DNA of 64,000 nucleotides from Setaria digitata. Lineage: Eukaryota > Nematoda > Chromadorea > Rhabditida > Setariidae. Both the position numbers and the translations under genes were made by a program. The notes beneath the pieces are model-generated. The model had not been told where the DNA came from, made no database searches, and saw nothing but the letters and a program-made list of their open reading frames with translations. Each line of letters opens with the position of its first letter. Position 1 is the stretch's first letter. The stretch lies in contig RCAB01000254.1 in NCBI GenBank assembly GCA_003640385.1, positions 1 to 64,000 of the forward strand, given 5' to 3'. This document shows, in pieces, positions 52,605 to 64,000 of this stretch.

Positions 52605-54736
52605 TTTTTTCTTTATTTAAAACATATAGTAAGTTGTTTGAAAATTTTAAAAAGAAAATGCTCCTAAAATTGATAAAAATAAGCATACAACTAACTGTTT
52701 AAAATTTAAAATTAAATGAAATTTTTATGGTATTAAAAGTTTTTTTTTTTTGTTTTATCATATAACTATAATTAGATAGTTGTATTAATTTTGGCTCTAA
52801 TAAATTGAATTTAATTGAGAAATGAAATTCGAACGAATATCAATCATTTAGTATGATGTTCCAATCATCAATGATAAGATTTTTGCACTTATTTTGATCT
52901 TAATTCCAATATTACCGTAGCATAAAATAATATTCATTATTTTATTAAAAGTTTTGTGAAAGAAAAAAAAAACCTTTTAAAAGCAATAAAATAAATTAAA
53001 AACGTTTTTTTTGATAATCTTCGTTATTTAATTATATATTTATTAATAATGAAAATGATTTAAAAAGATGATAAATATTACACATTTAGTAGCTTTTTCG
53101 AAAAAAAAAAGAAAAAATAAATTAGCCAAAGTAAAATTTAATTAGACAATTTGTCAATAATCACACATTGAGAAGTATGTTTTTTTTCTCTTCGTCTCTT
53201 TTTTTTTTTTTTTTTTTTTAAATCAGTAATTACAAATGAATAAACTAATTGCGATTAATATCAATAAGTAATTAAGCTAATTTTTGAAAAACTCACCTTT
53301 CTATGTTGTTTAATTCATTCATATATCTTTTGACAATTAAAAAAGAATCTAATTTCTTTACATAACTCTAATTTTTTTCCTTTTTTTTTTTTGGAATTAA
53401 AATTTTTCGAAAAAAAAAATGCTAAAAGATGAATGGAATGGGAAACTATTATTTAAATAAATCATTTATTCAAATTGACAGCTATGCAATTTAATTAAAT
53501 GATTAAATTTGAATAAAAATTTAAAATAGTTTAAAGGAATTTTTGAAGGTTATTAAGCGATCTGTGCTCATTAGTTGATAGCAATACAGGAACAATTAAC
53601 ACATAAGCAATTAATTGGTTTGGGAAAATTGCTGTTGACATTCGTGTCAACAGCAATTCAAACCATTAGCTATCCATCACATGGTTAGATTGGTCAACTT
53701 GCATTTAGTTCAATTTATTTTATCAAAATTTCAATGATACAAATTTTCATTCAAATTCTTATCATATCTCATTATCATAACTAATCATTTTGCTATCACA
53801 ATTGAACTTTTGCTTGTTTTATTTTCTGCTCGGCGCAAAAATTGTAAGTGAGAAGTTTAGCAAAATCACAATGAAACTTTTTGTTACCTTCATTTCTTTT
53901 CTTTTATTTCTGTATCTTTTTTTTTTTCAGGTCTTATTCTATTTTATTTTTATTTTTTACCAAGCCTAATCATTCTATTATTATAGTTAAAATTTTTCAC
54001 TTTTTAATACAACTAATGAAAAAGATCGCGGTGAATATTTTAAAAATTGTTTAAGAAGGTTAGTTAAAAAAAAAAATTTATCAGAAAAAAAAAAAAAACT
54101 AAAAATCTTTTTGCATCATTAAATTTTAAAAATTAAATCATAAAATTGAAACTTTTATTTTTTGCTAACGAAGTTCACTAAAAAAAAAAACCTGCATAAA
54201 TAGTACAATACTTACTGATAATTATATTAAATTTTTGAAAAGTGCAATTTCAATTATTAAAATTTTCATTTTACTATGATTACATTTTACAGAAGAAGTA
54301 TTTAGCGATATTTATCCCTTCTAACCAAGATATCACTAAATCTTCATGTATCGCAAAATTTTTATCAGTTATTTGCTTGAACTGTTATCTATTATCATAA
54401 TTTGAACTTCAGCAAAATAAAATAATTATATTTCAAAAAATTTTAAGAAATAAATTTTCCTTGAGCTCTATCAATTTGTTCGAGTTTGAAAGTTTCCCAT
54501 TTTGAGAACTCTCTAAATTAATCTTTAATTGTCATTTATATTGTTGTATTTGTCCATTATACGATCTACAATTCAGTATTTATTTGCTTAGTTGCTAGCA
54601 TTCATTTATGCTCTATTTGGAAATAGTTTAATTTCTCTACAAATTTAAATTTGAAATTAAAATAATCCAATTTAATGTTAAATTCATTTCTTACAGATTT
54701 TGAAATTCCAAACTAAAATCATCCAACGAATCAATC

Positions 54737-54768
<32 letters not shown>

Positions 54769-55170
54769 TTTTCGCTGTCAAATTTATTTCGTTCAAATTT
54801 AAAAATTGAAATTCTTCATTACTCAACCACTTTTACACACCCACACAAACAACTGTTTTTCTTTTTTCTTTCTTTCTTTTTTCTTTTTGAAAAAAAAAAA
54901 AAAGAAAGCAAACTTATTTGCGAAAAAGGAATGAGCCAAGAAAGAAAGAGAAAAAGAAAAAAAGAAGAAGAAAAAAAAAAAAAAAGACAAACTACCCAAG
55001 AAGAAGTAAGTGATAAAGTTTTGCTTGCTTAGGGATGGGAAAAGTTCCGGCTGAAAGGAAGTTCGGACAATTCAGTTATGTGAAAATAAAAATTAAAAAT
55101 CATAATGCGATTATAAAACTATACCAAATAACATCATCCCTCTCCATTACTGTATTTATGATTTAGACAA

Positions 55171-55210
55171 AGAGAGAGAGAGAGAGGGAGAGAGAACGAG
55201 AGAGAGAGAA
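55171..55210 (+). repeat. GA microsatellite
   Basis: (GA)n of about 40 bases with GGG and ACG interruptions. Confidence 0.85.
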
Positions 55211-55374
55211 AAGGTTTTATATTAACTGTAAATGTTGGATTTTATTAACATTTTATGCCGAAAAGTTAAAAAGGAAAAAATTGAATTAAAAGGAAAAAAA
55301 AATTAAAAAGTTTAACTTTTTTCAATTATTATTATTATTATTACTTTTTTTTTTTTGCTTATTTCATTTCTTTT

Positions 55375-55404
55375 CTCTTTCTCTCTCTCTCTCCCTCTCT
55401 TTCT
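55375..55404 (+). repeat. CT microsatellite
   Basis: (CT)n of about 30 bases. It lies about 200 bases from the GA tract at 55171 in opposite polarity, so the two could pair. Confidence 0.8.
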
Positions 55405-57676
55405 TCTTTTTCTTTAATATTAAAAAAAAAGAAAAAAAAAAACTTCTCACATTTCTAAGTCTTTTAACAATTTTTGATGACGGGAAAAAAAATTGCATAA
55501 GTTTTTTTTTTTTTTTTCTTTTTCTTTTTGTAAAGTTTTGAAAGACCTTGGAACGAATGGTGGGTTTTTCTTTTGATAATTTAACGGTTTTTCTAACTTC
55601 TCACGAATTTCTCTAAAGCAAAAAAAAGAAAAAAAAAAAAGAGGAAGAGAAAGAAAAGAAAGAAAAAGAGTCTACAATTTTTGTTTTTGAAATTGAATAA
55701 AAAAAGAAAAAGAAAAAATGATTTTTATAGTTACCATTCTCAATTTTTGATAATTTTCAACTTTTTCGCAAAATTTTTAACCAAATTTTCTATTCGAAAT
55801 GATTTTGGATTAAACATTGGTACGCATATTTGTACTGATAATTTTAGTAGTAGTTCATTTGTTAATTTCATTAATTAAATATATCGAATTGTGCATTTGG
55901 CACTTTAATTATTTTTTTTTTTTTTTTTGTTTAATTTTCTATGTGTGGTAATTTTCTTTTCTGTAATGCATTTTTTTTTTCCGGAGAAATAAAAATTTAA
56001 AAAAAAAAACAGAAAATTTTGTAAAAAAAAAAAAGGAAAAATAAGAAATATTCTAAAGAATATATTAAAATCTCTTGTTGTCCATTATCATAATGAGTAC
56101 TGATTAAAACAGTCCATCTTTTGTCTTCAATTAACTTTTTGAATAGCAATCATTAAGCGAGAAAATTTAATATTTTTAAAATGTGACAATGTTAAATTTT
56201 CAAAATTTTCCACCAACTACAACAATTATTGCCAATTTTATTATACTATTAATTATTCGTCTCTCACTTAACTGTGACAAAATTACAGTACATGAATTAA
56301 ATTAAAATACTAAATTGAAATATCGTATAAAACTTACATGAACTAGAAAATATTATTTCATTCAGCACCATTTATTCTTTTTTTTTTTTTTTGGCACTTC
56401 ATTATTGGTCTTCTATTTTTGAAGGAAAAAAAAAAAAAAAAAAAAAAAAAAGTTGAATTAATAAATTCACGATACTGCTTGTAATTTAAACTAGTTTTCA
56501 TTACCAGTTTTTCTATTAATTAATAAAATATCTGCCATAATTGCACGAATTAATTGGATTAATTTACAAGCAATAGTAGTATTTAATTGCTTGATTTTGA
56601 TTGAGCGAAAAAAATTCTTTTTTTATTACTATTGCTGGAGGGGTTTTTTTTTTTTTTAACTAGTCAACAATTTAAAAATTGGTGACTGGAATTTTTTTGA
56701 TGAAGCAAGCAATTCGATCATTTGATTTTATTTTATTATTACTTAACCTTGTTGAAAGCTCATTCAAATTAAATAATATTTAAGTAAACAGCTTTTTTTT
56801 TTTTTTTTTTTTAAATCCATCTTGAAATTATTTAATCATTTACTGGTACTGGCTTGCAACCGTTTAATCATATTTAATCAAAGTAAGTTTAAATAATAAC
56901 TTTTTATTTTTATTTTTATTTTTTCAAATTAATCATTGAGGCCAAATATTGTTTATCATTTTCTTCTAAGGCTAATTTCAAATCAACGAGAAAATGATAA
57001 TTTTTGAAGTGATCATCATATCAATCTTGCTAACCTTTCATCCATCCATAATTTATCCATTCTCTTCTACGTAATTTCATTTTTCTTTTTCGAGCATTAG
57101 CAGGTCTTAATTACTTTATCATCGAGAATTATTCCATATTCCATATATTAAGAGTCATTTTCCTACAAAAAATTAGCATAGAAAAAAAATTACTTTCCAT
57201 CCAGAAACTAATTAATTATCAGTGAAAGATTAAATGCATTCATTTTATCTCAAGAATCAGAATAAGCATTGAAGATTATTGTATTATTATTTTTACCTTG
57301 AAAATTAACAAAAGTCCTGTACAGAGGTGCATCTCATCTATTTTATTGCAAATAAATTACCATAATTAATTGGTTGAATGATAAAATTACCTCATGCTGT
57401 TTTCACTCATTTGTACAGCAGGTGGTAGGTACCACAGTATTCTTCATTATCGTTCAGGAACTTTTTCCACCTCAAATTTATTCCATTTATCAAATTTGAC
57501 CTTTACCCTTTTTTTTTTTTACGAAAAAAAAAAAAGTTAAACATAACTTTAATCATTAACAGGTAATACGATAATATTATACATATGTATTTGCTTGTCT
57601 CTCTGTTTGTCATCATATAGTTGACAAATGAAATGGGTTACTGTAGGTATTTGATGTCACCAATCAAACCAGAATA

Positions 57677-57740
57677 ATTCATTCATTCATACATACATAC
57701 ATACATTCATTCATTCATTCATTCATTCATTCATTCAATC
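57677..57740 (+). repeat. ATTC/ATAC tetranucleotide repeat
   Basis: Compound tract of ATTC, then ATAC, then ATTC units, about 60 bases. Confidence 0.9.
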
Positions 57741-59036
57741 AATCTAGCTGTCTCATCCATCCGTGACACGAACATTAATTTTAATTTTAGAAAACTTTTG
57801 AAAAAATTTTTTAATTCCTTTTTCATTTTTCAGTTTTATTTTATTTTATTTTTTTTTTTTCCTTGAAAAAGCAAACGACAAAGAAGTGATAACAAATGTT
57901 AAAATGATACGTCAACCGTTAGAGGGAAATTTTATGAAAAAGTTGTTGCGCAATTGAAACGCATTTCGCTAAATTAGCATATTTTTTTTGTAAAAATTGC
58001 AATTTTTCCAAAAAAAAAAAAAAAAAGATTTGAAAAATGACGAATTCGATGATAATTGCAAATTGGAAAAATTTTAATTACTCATATCACAACTATCTTG
58101 TATTTTCCTTTTTTTTTTTTTTTTTTTCTCTTCTTTTGTAATAACTTTTGTATTTGTTCATTTTATGATACGAATAATTGCTGCCAGAAAAAGGCTTATA
58201 CAGTAAAATTATTCCATAATTAGTAGCAATTAAGCAATTTGCTTGTTTTCATTAATTTTTTTAATTACGAATTCAAGGGTACATAGAATTAATTATATTA
58301 TTTCATTTATCACAGCCAATGAGAAGCAGTTAATTTAACTTCCTGCCATCAATATTGTTTTTGCATAGATAACAAATGATTTAACGAATGAGATGCAAGT
58401 TCGTACTAGCAAAAAAATGGAATGAATTTTCCGGATGAGTGAGTATTCCGATGTAAGCAATTCCGGATTGCTCAATTACATCAAATCAACCGGTTCTTTT
58501 TTTCTTCCAGTCCTAGCTATGCTATCGACGAGAAATATTTTGTTTTGGTAATTCGTACAAAGTTGATGATGCAATAATTGGTGGTAGCTCATTAAGAATT
58601 CCACGGGATGGCGCCGTTTTTTATCATGAACATTTGCTCCATGCAAAATGTCATATTGATACTATTATTAGCTTGAAATTATCATATTTGATAATTCTAA
58701 TGGATCAAAAAAAAAAAAAAAAAAAAACAAGAAAAAAGTTATTTGAGGCAATAAAAATTTCTGCTAAATTTCAAACATTTCTAATTTCTTTTTTCTTTTT
58801 TTTTTCATTGCTCAAAATGAAATTTTGCTTTTTTTTTTTTTTGTTTTAATTAAACATTTCGAGCAGTTATATTGTAATTTAGAGTTTGCTCTTTTTCTTT
58901 TTTTCACATCTTTTTAAGCTTATAAATTAATTTTTGTATACTTTCTTAAAAATACTAGCAATTTTTTTTTTTTTTTTTTTTTAATACTAAAAAAGAGATT
59001 TTTAATTTTTTCATTTTTCTTCTTGTTTTTGTTTTT

Positions 59037-59161
59037 TTTTTAGAAAGATTAATTATAAATAAATTTTAAAAAAAAAAATAAAATTTTTTTTCTTTTTTCT
59101 TTCTTTCCTTTTTTTGCTTTTTTTTTTTTTTTAATTTATTTATAATTAATCTTTCTAAAAA
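59037..59161. repeat. 29-bp perfect inverted repeat with ~67-bp spacer
   Basis: Arms 59037-59065 and 59133-59161 are exact reverse complements, with core TAGAAAGATTAATTATAAAT. The spacer is an A run followed by a T-rich run that can extend the pairing. It looks like a palindromic MITE-like or fold-back element, but target-site duplications cannot be recognised in the A/T context. Confidence 0.85.
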
Positions 59162-60593
59162 TTGCATTGTAATTCTAAAATTTCATTTCGTTTTTCATTT
59201 ATTTCATATATATATATATATATGAGGTATATATATTGACTCCCGAATTACATGCAAATTTTTTTTTTTACAAACTTTTCACAAATTGCATTTCATTGCT
59301 ACTGTCACTCATTGTTTTTTTGAGGAAAAAGGAAGGAAACTTTACGAAGTTTGTAAAAGAAAAAAAAAAAAAACAAAAGATTTGTAAATTGAATGAAAAA
59401 AAAAATTACAATTCTTTTTTAAAAAATGTGAAAAAAAAAAAAAAAAAGAAAAAAAAAGATAGGCTAACATATTTCTGATTAATGGAGGAGACTTGTTGTT
59501 TGTTAGTGGATGTTCAGCAAAACTAATGAAAAATTTGCTTTCTCTCAAATTTTTGCAGTTCATTACGCATATATAAATTAATTAATTTATGGCTCAAGAA
59601 AATGCAATTTTAGATTTGGGAATTTAAAAAAAAAAAAAAAGTTTCTGAAATTAATGAAAAAGAAAAAAAAAATAAAATAAAAGAAATATATGCGTATGCG
59701 TTTTTTTTTTTTTCGCATTTTTTAATTTAAGATTAGAATTTCAATTCATAAATGTTCACAGCTTTTAAAAATATATCTGTGAAATATTTGGGGCAAAAAT
59801 TGGATGCATTTTTTCATTACACTAAAATTGGCAAAAAAGAAAAAAAGAAATGGAATTATTTTTACAGTAAGACTGAAATTTAATAAGCAAGCAAAAATTC
59901 ATACTTAAATGTGATATTTAAATTATAATTCAATTTCAGAAAATTGCACACAAATGATCATATGTGTGATACTTGCACATAACACTTATCATTATCGGAA
60001 AGATTATATTTATGTTATCAGTTAAAAAAAAAAAAGTTATTATTAAAAAAAAAGAAAGGAATATTTTTATAGGATGATATTTTGATCATCTCAGAATGAT
60101 TGATTATTGATTTTATTATTCAATTTTTCTTTTTTCATTTCTATATATTTAATGAAGATAAGATTAGCATTACGGAATCATATCTAAAATTAATCAATTT
60201 CAAATTTTATCCAAATTCTCGTTTCAATAAATTCGATCATTAAAATGTTTGGTGCAAAGAAATCGATCAAAATTTAAGAACTCATTCAGCGAAATGTAAT
60301 AATTTTTTTTTTATCGAAGTAGTATTGAATTTTTGGCAAAAATTAATTAACTAATTCTAAAAAATTAACATTAAAAGAAAAAAGATTAATCAATTCAAAT
60401 TCCAATTTTAATTTTCTTTTCGTTTATTTTCAACTCTCTCTTTTTAGTTCTTTTATTCTTTTTCTTTCTTTTTTTGTAATTTAAAATTCGTTTTTTTTTC
60501 TTTTTTTTACAATAACAAAATAGTGAACTAAAATACCAAAGCGATGATTTATTCGCTTTTCAACTGTCAGAATTGGATCGCTTATCGCTCCGT

Positions 60594-60643
60594 GGGCGGG
60601 CATCAAATTTGACTCGATCCACCCACGCCCCCGCCCCCGCCCC
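60594..60643. promoter_or_regulatory. C-rich GC-box island with G-quadruplex pattern on the - strand
   Basis: Four C runs (60622-60624, 60628-60632, 60634-60638, 60640-60643) separated by 1-3 bases read on the - strand as four G runs of three to five with loops of one to three. This is a textbook G-quadruplex pattern and also resembles Sp1/KLF-type GC boxes. A second element, GTGGGCGGGC, lies at about 60594. It is exceptional in this AT-rich window and 1.5 kb upstream of the EGF-domain gene. Confidence 0.7.
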
Positions 60644-60789
60644 TTCTCATTCCATTGCCATTCAGTCAATGCCCTTCTATCTACTGCTGCCACGCACGCC
60701 ACTTATTGTTCGTTCATGTTCTTCCAGCCATTTTTCTTTTTTTTTTTTTTTTTTTATGCTGAGTGTTCTGTGCAACCGTTACCTGTTGC

Positions 60790-60965
60790 ATTAAACAACA
60801 CGCTTATCCACCCACACACGTCACCCACACACGCCCACCCACATACATGGAGTTGTGCGCCCACGCACATATAGACGAGCGCCTTCTCACATCCACGCAC
60901 ATGTGCTTATCCTCCTTATCCGCCGCACACACCTGTAACGTCCGTGTGTACGCTGAAACTTACAC
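60790..60965 (+). repeat. CA/CCCACACACG-rich block
   Basis: Irregular repeats of CCCAC, ACACG and CACGCACAT units over about 170 bases, with pronounced purine-pyrimidine alternation. It resembles the block at 21252-21486 in composition. Confidence 0.65.
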
Positions 60966-61611
60966 GTAGCTTTACGTACACTCATCTATTCATGAGACTT
61001 TGCCACATGGAATCATTTAATCGCATACATCCTTTTACACTTAACCTGACGTTCACCAACGTGTATTCATGTGGATTCAGGAATAGTTTACCGAATCACT
61101 CACGTTCATATCGCTTACTTATAGCTGCGTCCATATCATTTGCATCTACGTACGCTAACCGCTCGTATACACCACCTACACGTAACGTATAAAGCGGTTG
61201 ACGTGTTTTTCTCTCTTTTCTTTTTTTTTTTTTTTTTTTTTTTCCACTGATGGGAGCATTCCAATCTATCCTTATAGGAGAGTGGTAATAAGCATTCATT
61301 ACATATTTTGCCTTTCTCATCTTAACACCGATTCATTCCGGTTTCATTTCCATAACCAATCCGTATCCGTAATGTGTTTTTTTTTTAGCATCTAATTATC
61401 TAGTAATTATAATTTCCATCGATGGTAAATGTGTTTAACAATTATCCATTTACAAATTGTTACTCAGTGTGTTTCAGAATTTCTAAAATATCACAAAATT
61501 CAAAATTCAAAAAAAAAAAAGAAAAAAAAAGGCAAAATTAAAGAAAATATAATAGATCAGAAAGGTAACATGAAAGAAGGGAAAAGAACTAATTAGAATA
61601 GATACTGTGAT

Positions 61612-61656
61612 ATATTTATTGATATATTGATATAATTTATTGATATATTGATATAC
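61612..61656 (+). repeat. TTGATATA tandem repeat
   Basis: About four units of TTGATATA or TTGATATAATTTA in 45 bases of non-coding DNA upstream of the EGF-domain gene. Confidence 0.75.
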
Positions 61657-62174
61657 ATTTGATGGATAATTTATAAACTTTGATAATGATTTCTTTTTAA
61701 TGTAACATTGGAATATTTGAATTTGTTGTTTGAGAGTGATACGGTAGCGTGTTTATTATTTCGATCAGTGAAAAGACGAATTTGAATTTAATTATTTTTA
61801 TCTTTTTTCTTTTCTTTTTTTGTTTTTTTTTTTTTTTACAGGTGAACAATTTGTCTCTAACGTCAATTTTACGCTATTCTTTTTGGAAACTTAATTAACC
61901 TGGCAACACTATCAATCGTGCCACTGATAGAGAATTTAGCACTTTTGCTATATTGAATATTCAGTTGTTTCATTACTCTATCAGCAGTTTACAACTAATA
62001 TTCAATTTTTGCCTCATCTGAAAGGAAAAGAAAAAGAAAAAGAAAAAAAAAAAAAAGGAAAAAACGAATAAAAAAAAAGAAAAAAAAAAAAAGAGTTTAA
62101 AAATTGCGGCAGAATAATTCAGCAAATTTCGTTTTTTTCTTTCCTTTTTCTTTTTTTTTTTTTCTTTTTTTACA

Positions 62175-64000
62175 ATGCAATTGCTGTTTTTTATAACAGC
62201 AAATATTATTATTATTATCACAAATTTCCGGAACGCTATCAGTGCCACTATTTTAACAGGTTAGTTAATTTGTTCCCTTTTTTTTTATTATTTTTTTTCG
62301 TTTTCACTTTTCTGTTCTGTTTACTTTTTTTTTTTCGCTTCTTTTAAGTGATATGATAATGAAGCAGTGATCATTTGAACTTTATCATAGTTGCATAAGT
62401 TTAAGTTAAAAAAAAAAAAAAATTTTCTTATCCATTCATAACACAGTTTTTATTTTCTTTCCAAAAAAAAATTTACTTAAATTTTTTCCATCTATCTATC
62501 TAATTGCTTTAAGCGTAGACTATTTTTTTTTTTTCTACAACTAATTTTGGATACGAAATAATTTTTAAAATAAAACTTATTTAAATTTTGGAAAGAAAAA
62601 CAAGGAAGGAGGAAGATGGATATATTGTATAAATGAGTGAAATTGAAAATTAAATAAATAAATAAAAATAAAGACAAAATTATGAATAAATTAGAGAAAA
62701 GAAATTAATTTTTATTCTTTGAAAAACTGTCAGATAAAGTAAGCGATTAATAATTTTTGCATGTGGAAATATTTTATTAAAGTTTTCCCTTCACATTCCA
62801 AATCTTTTTATCAGTAAATTTTATCTTAACGCATAATTAACAAAAAAAAAAAACACATCATCCGTATCATTGTTGATATTAATTGCTATCTTTCCTAATT
62901 ATGCAGATGTTATCATTTTCTATCCACACTGTTGCAATCAATTTTTCAAATATAATTACTGTTATTATTAACCTGAAAGATTTCGAACTTTCTTTTTTTT
63001 TTCCTTTTTAGAATAGCTCGCATTTTTCGGTTATATGCAAAAAAAGAATTTTTTTTTTCGTTTTCCTTTTAAAAATTAAAAGAAAAAAACAAAGAGAAAA
63101 CTAATGTCATTAGAATTAATAATAACTTAAACAGCAGTAATTCCATTCTAAATGCTTGCAACCATTTTATCGCCTGATAAAAAAAAAAAAAAAAAAAAGT
63201 TTTCTAAATTTCAAATACTAATGCTAATGAGCATAATGTAGCTCGTTTTTTTTTTTTTTTATTTAACAATAAGAATAATTGGATTTAGTGATAAGCAAAA
63301 ATTTTGAGAGATTTTTCAACTTAATAATAGTGGTATGATTATTTAACGTATTATTATTTTAGTTTAATTATTCTATTATTTTGTTTTAATTATTTAAACT
63401 ATTTTGCCTAAAAATATATTGCCTTATCTAATTATCAGAACGCTAATTAATCATATGAATATTTAACGTAATAACGTAAAAATGCGTTTATTAGTACAAA
63501 ATAATGAAGGCTTATTGCAATTTAGTTGTTTTTATTTTTTCTATTAATTATTATTTTAATTTATTCTTTTTTTCTTTCCTTTTTTTTTTTCTTTTTATTG
63601 TTGTCAGTTTGCATATAGAATGATAAGTTTACTTAAATTCTCTGGAATTTATAGTATAAATTTAATATTGATAATTACAAATCATAAGATTGATAATTTT
63701 GAGTTGATTTTTAAGTTTTGAAAGCTTTATTTATTATCAAAAATACATTAATCACTAATTCATGTATTTTTGATGATCGGAAACTCAAAAAAAAGGATAA
63801 ATTTTTTCTTTTTTTAATTTTCAGGTCGTTGTAATGTCGTATCATCTTGTCGTAACGGTGGATATTGTATGCAAATTTCACCAAATGTCCACAAGTGCAT
63901 GTGAGTTTTACAAGTGGAAAAAAAAAGAATTTTCTTTTAAAAAATTTTTTGTAAAAAATTCATTTTGAGAAAACAAGCAAGCCATTTTGTAAATTTTTAA
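62175..64000 (+). CDS. Secreted or membrane protein with EGF-like domain, first two exons (continues past window)
   Basis: Exon 1, 62175-62259, encodes a signal-peptide-like start (MQLLFFITANIIIIITNF, then RNAISA) with a plausible cleavage after ISA. It ends in phase 1 at a GTTAGT donor. Exon 2, 63825-63900, has a TTTTCAG acceptor and a GTGAGT donor and joins in phase. It encodes RCNVVSSCRNGGYC followed by MQISPNVHKC, the first four cysteines of an EGF-like module (C-x5-C-x-N-G-G-x-C pattern); the last C-x-C part should be in the next exon. The intron between them (62260-63824) is AT-rich and holds nothing else I can see. The function cannot be told from one EGF module. A further 5' exon is possible but not needed. 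Confidence 0.75.

Larger units (their letters stand above)
46708..62174. other. 15.5-kb AT-rich gene desert between rpl-5 and the EGF-domain gene
   Basis: It starts with the rpl-5 3' UTR. I could support no coding exon. The region is dominated by A/T homopolymers of 10-30 bases, five GA/CT microsatellites, dispersed local duplications and one long inverted repeat, itemised separately. Its last 1.6 kb, with a C-rich island and CA-rich block, probably contains upstream regulatory DNA of the gene starting at 62175. Confidence 0.6.

Noticed and set aside
54700..55032. 110-codon open frame on the + strand
   Set aside because: It is built almost entirely from TTC, T-run, A-run and AAG repeats; Phe and Lys low complexity with no other signal.

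Overview
The window looks like nuclear genomic DNA of a parasitic nematode, most likely a filarial or other spirurid (clade III) worm. It is very AT-rich and full of long A/T homopolymers. Its genes are cut into many small exons with GT..AG introns and short pyrimidine-rich 3' splice sites. The proteins fit a nematode: srx-type serpentine receptors, a 22-exon DLG-1 scaffold and a 295-residue RPL5. The species assignment is inference. All gene models below were built by joining exons by hand from reading frame, splice signals and phase.

Layout. (1) 1-6.2 kb: two srx-like chemoreceptor genes lie tail to tail. The left one (+) is cut by the window start and the right one (-) is complete. They are followed by an unrecognised single-pass membrane protein gene (+, 4806-6172). 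(2) 8.3-16.6 kb (-): a complete MAGUK scaffold gene, dlg-1, with domain order L27, PDZ, PDZ, PDZ, SH3, HOOK, guanylate-kinase-like. (3) 16.6-33.3 kb: a 16.7-kb gene desert of AT-rich DNA with microsatellites, a 161-bp tandem duplication, hairpins and two single-N assembly joins, one flanked by a 131-bp duplicated contig end. (4) 33.3-35.9 kb (-): a five-exon Mpv17/PMP22-family mitochondrial membrane protein. (5) 37.3-44.2 kb (-): a roughly 17-exon gene for a ~750-residue protein I do not recognise, with an RG/N-rich N-terminus, a folded middle and an acidic, serine-rich tail. (6) 44.7-46.7 kb (+): rpl-5, head to head with the previous gene across about 0.5 kb that carries five TTACGT motifs in 64 bp. 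(7) 46.7-62.2 kb: a second desert, ending in a C-rich island with a strong G-quadruplex pattern. (8) 62.2-64 kb (+): the first two exons of a secreted or membrane protein, a signal peptide then an EGF-like module, running off the right end.

The genes do not form an operon or a single pathway. They cover cell polarity/junction scaffolding, ribosome assembly, mitochondrial membrane and chemoreception. I found no CRISPR array, rRNA, tRNA or mobile element with coding capacity, and no convincing previously undescribed system. The most interesting lead is the unrecognised multi-exon protein that shares a divergent promoter with rpl-5.
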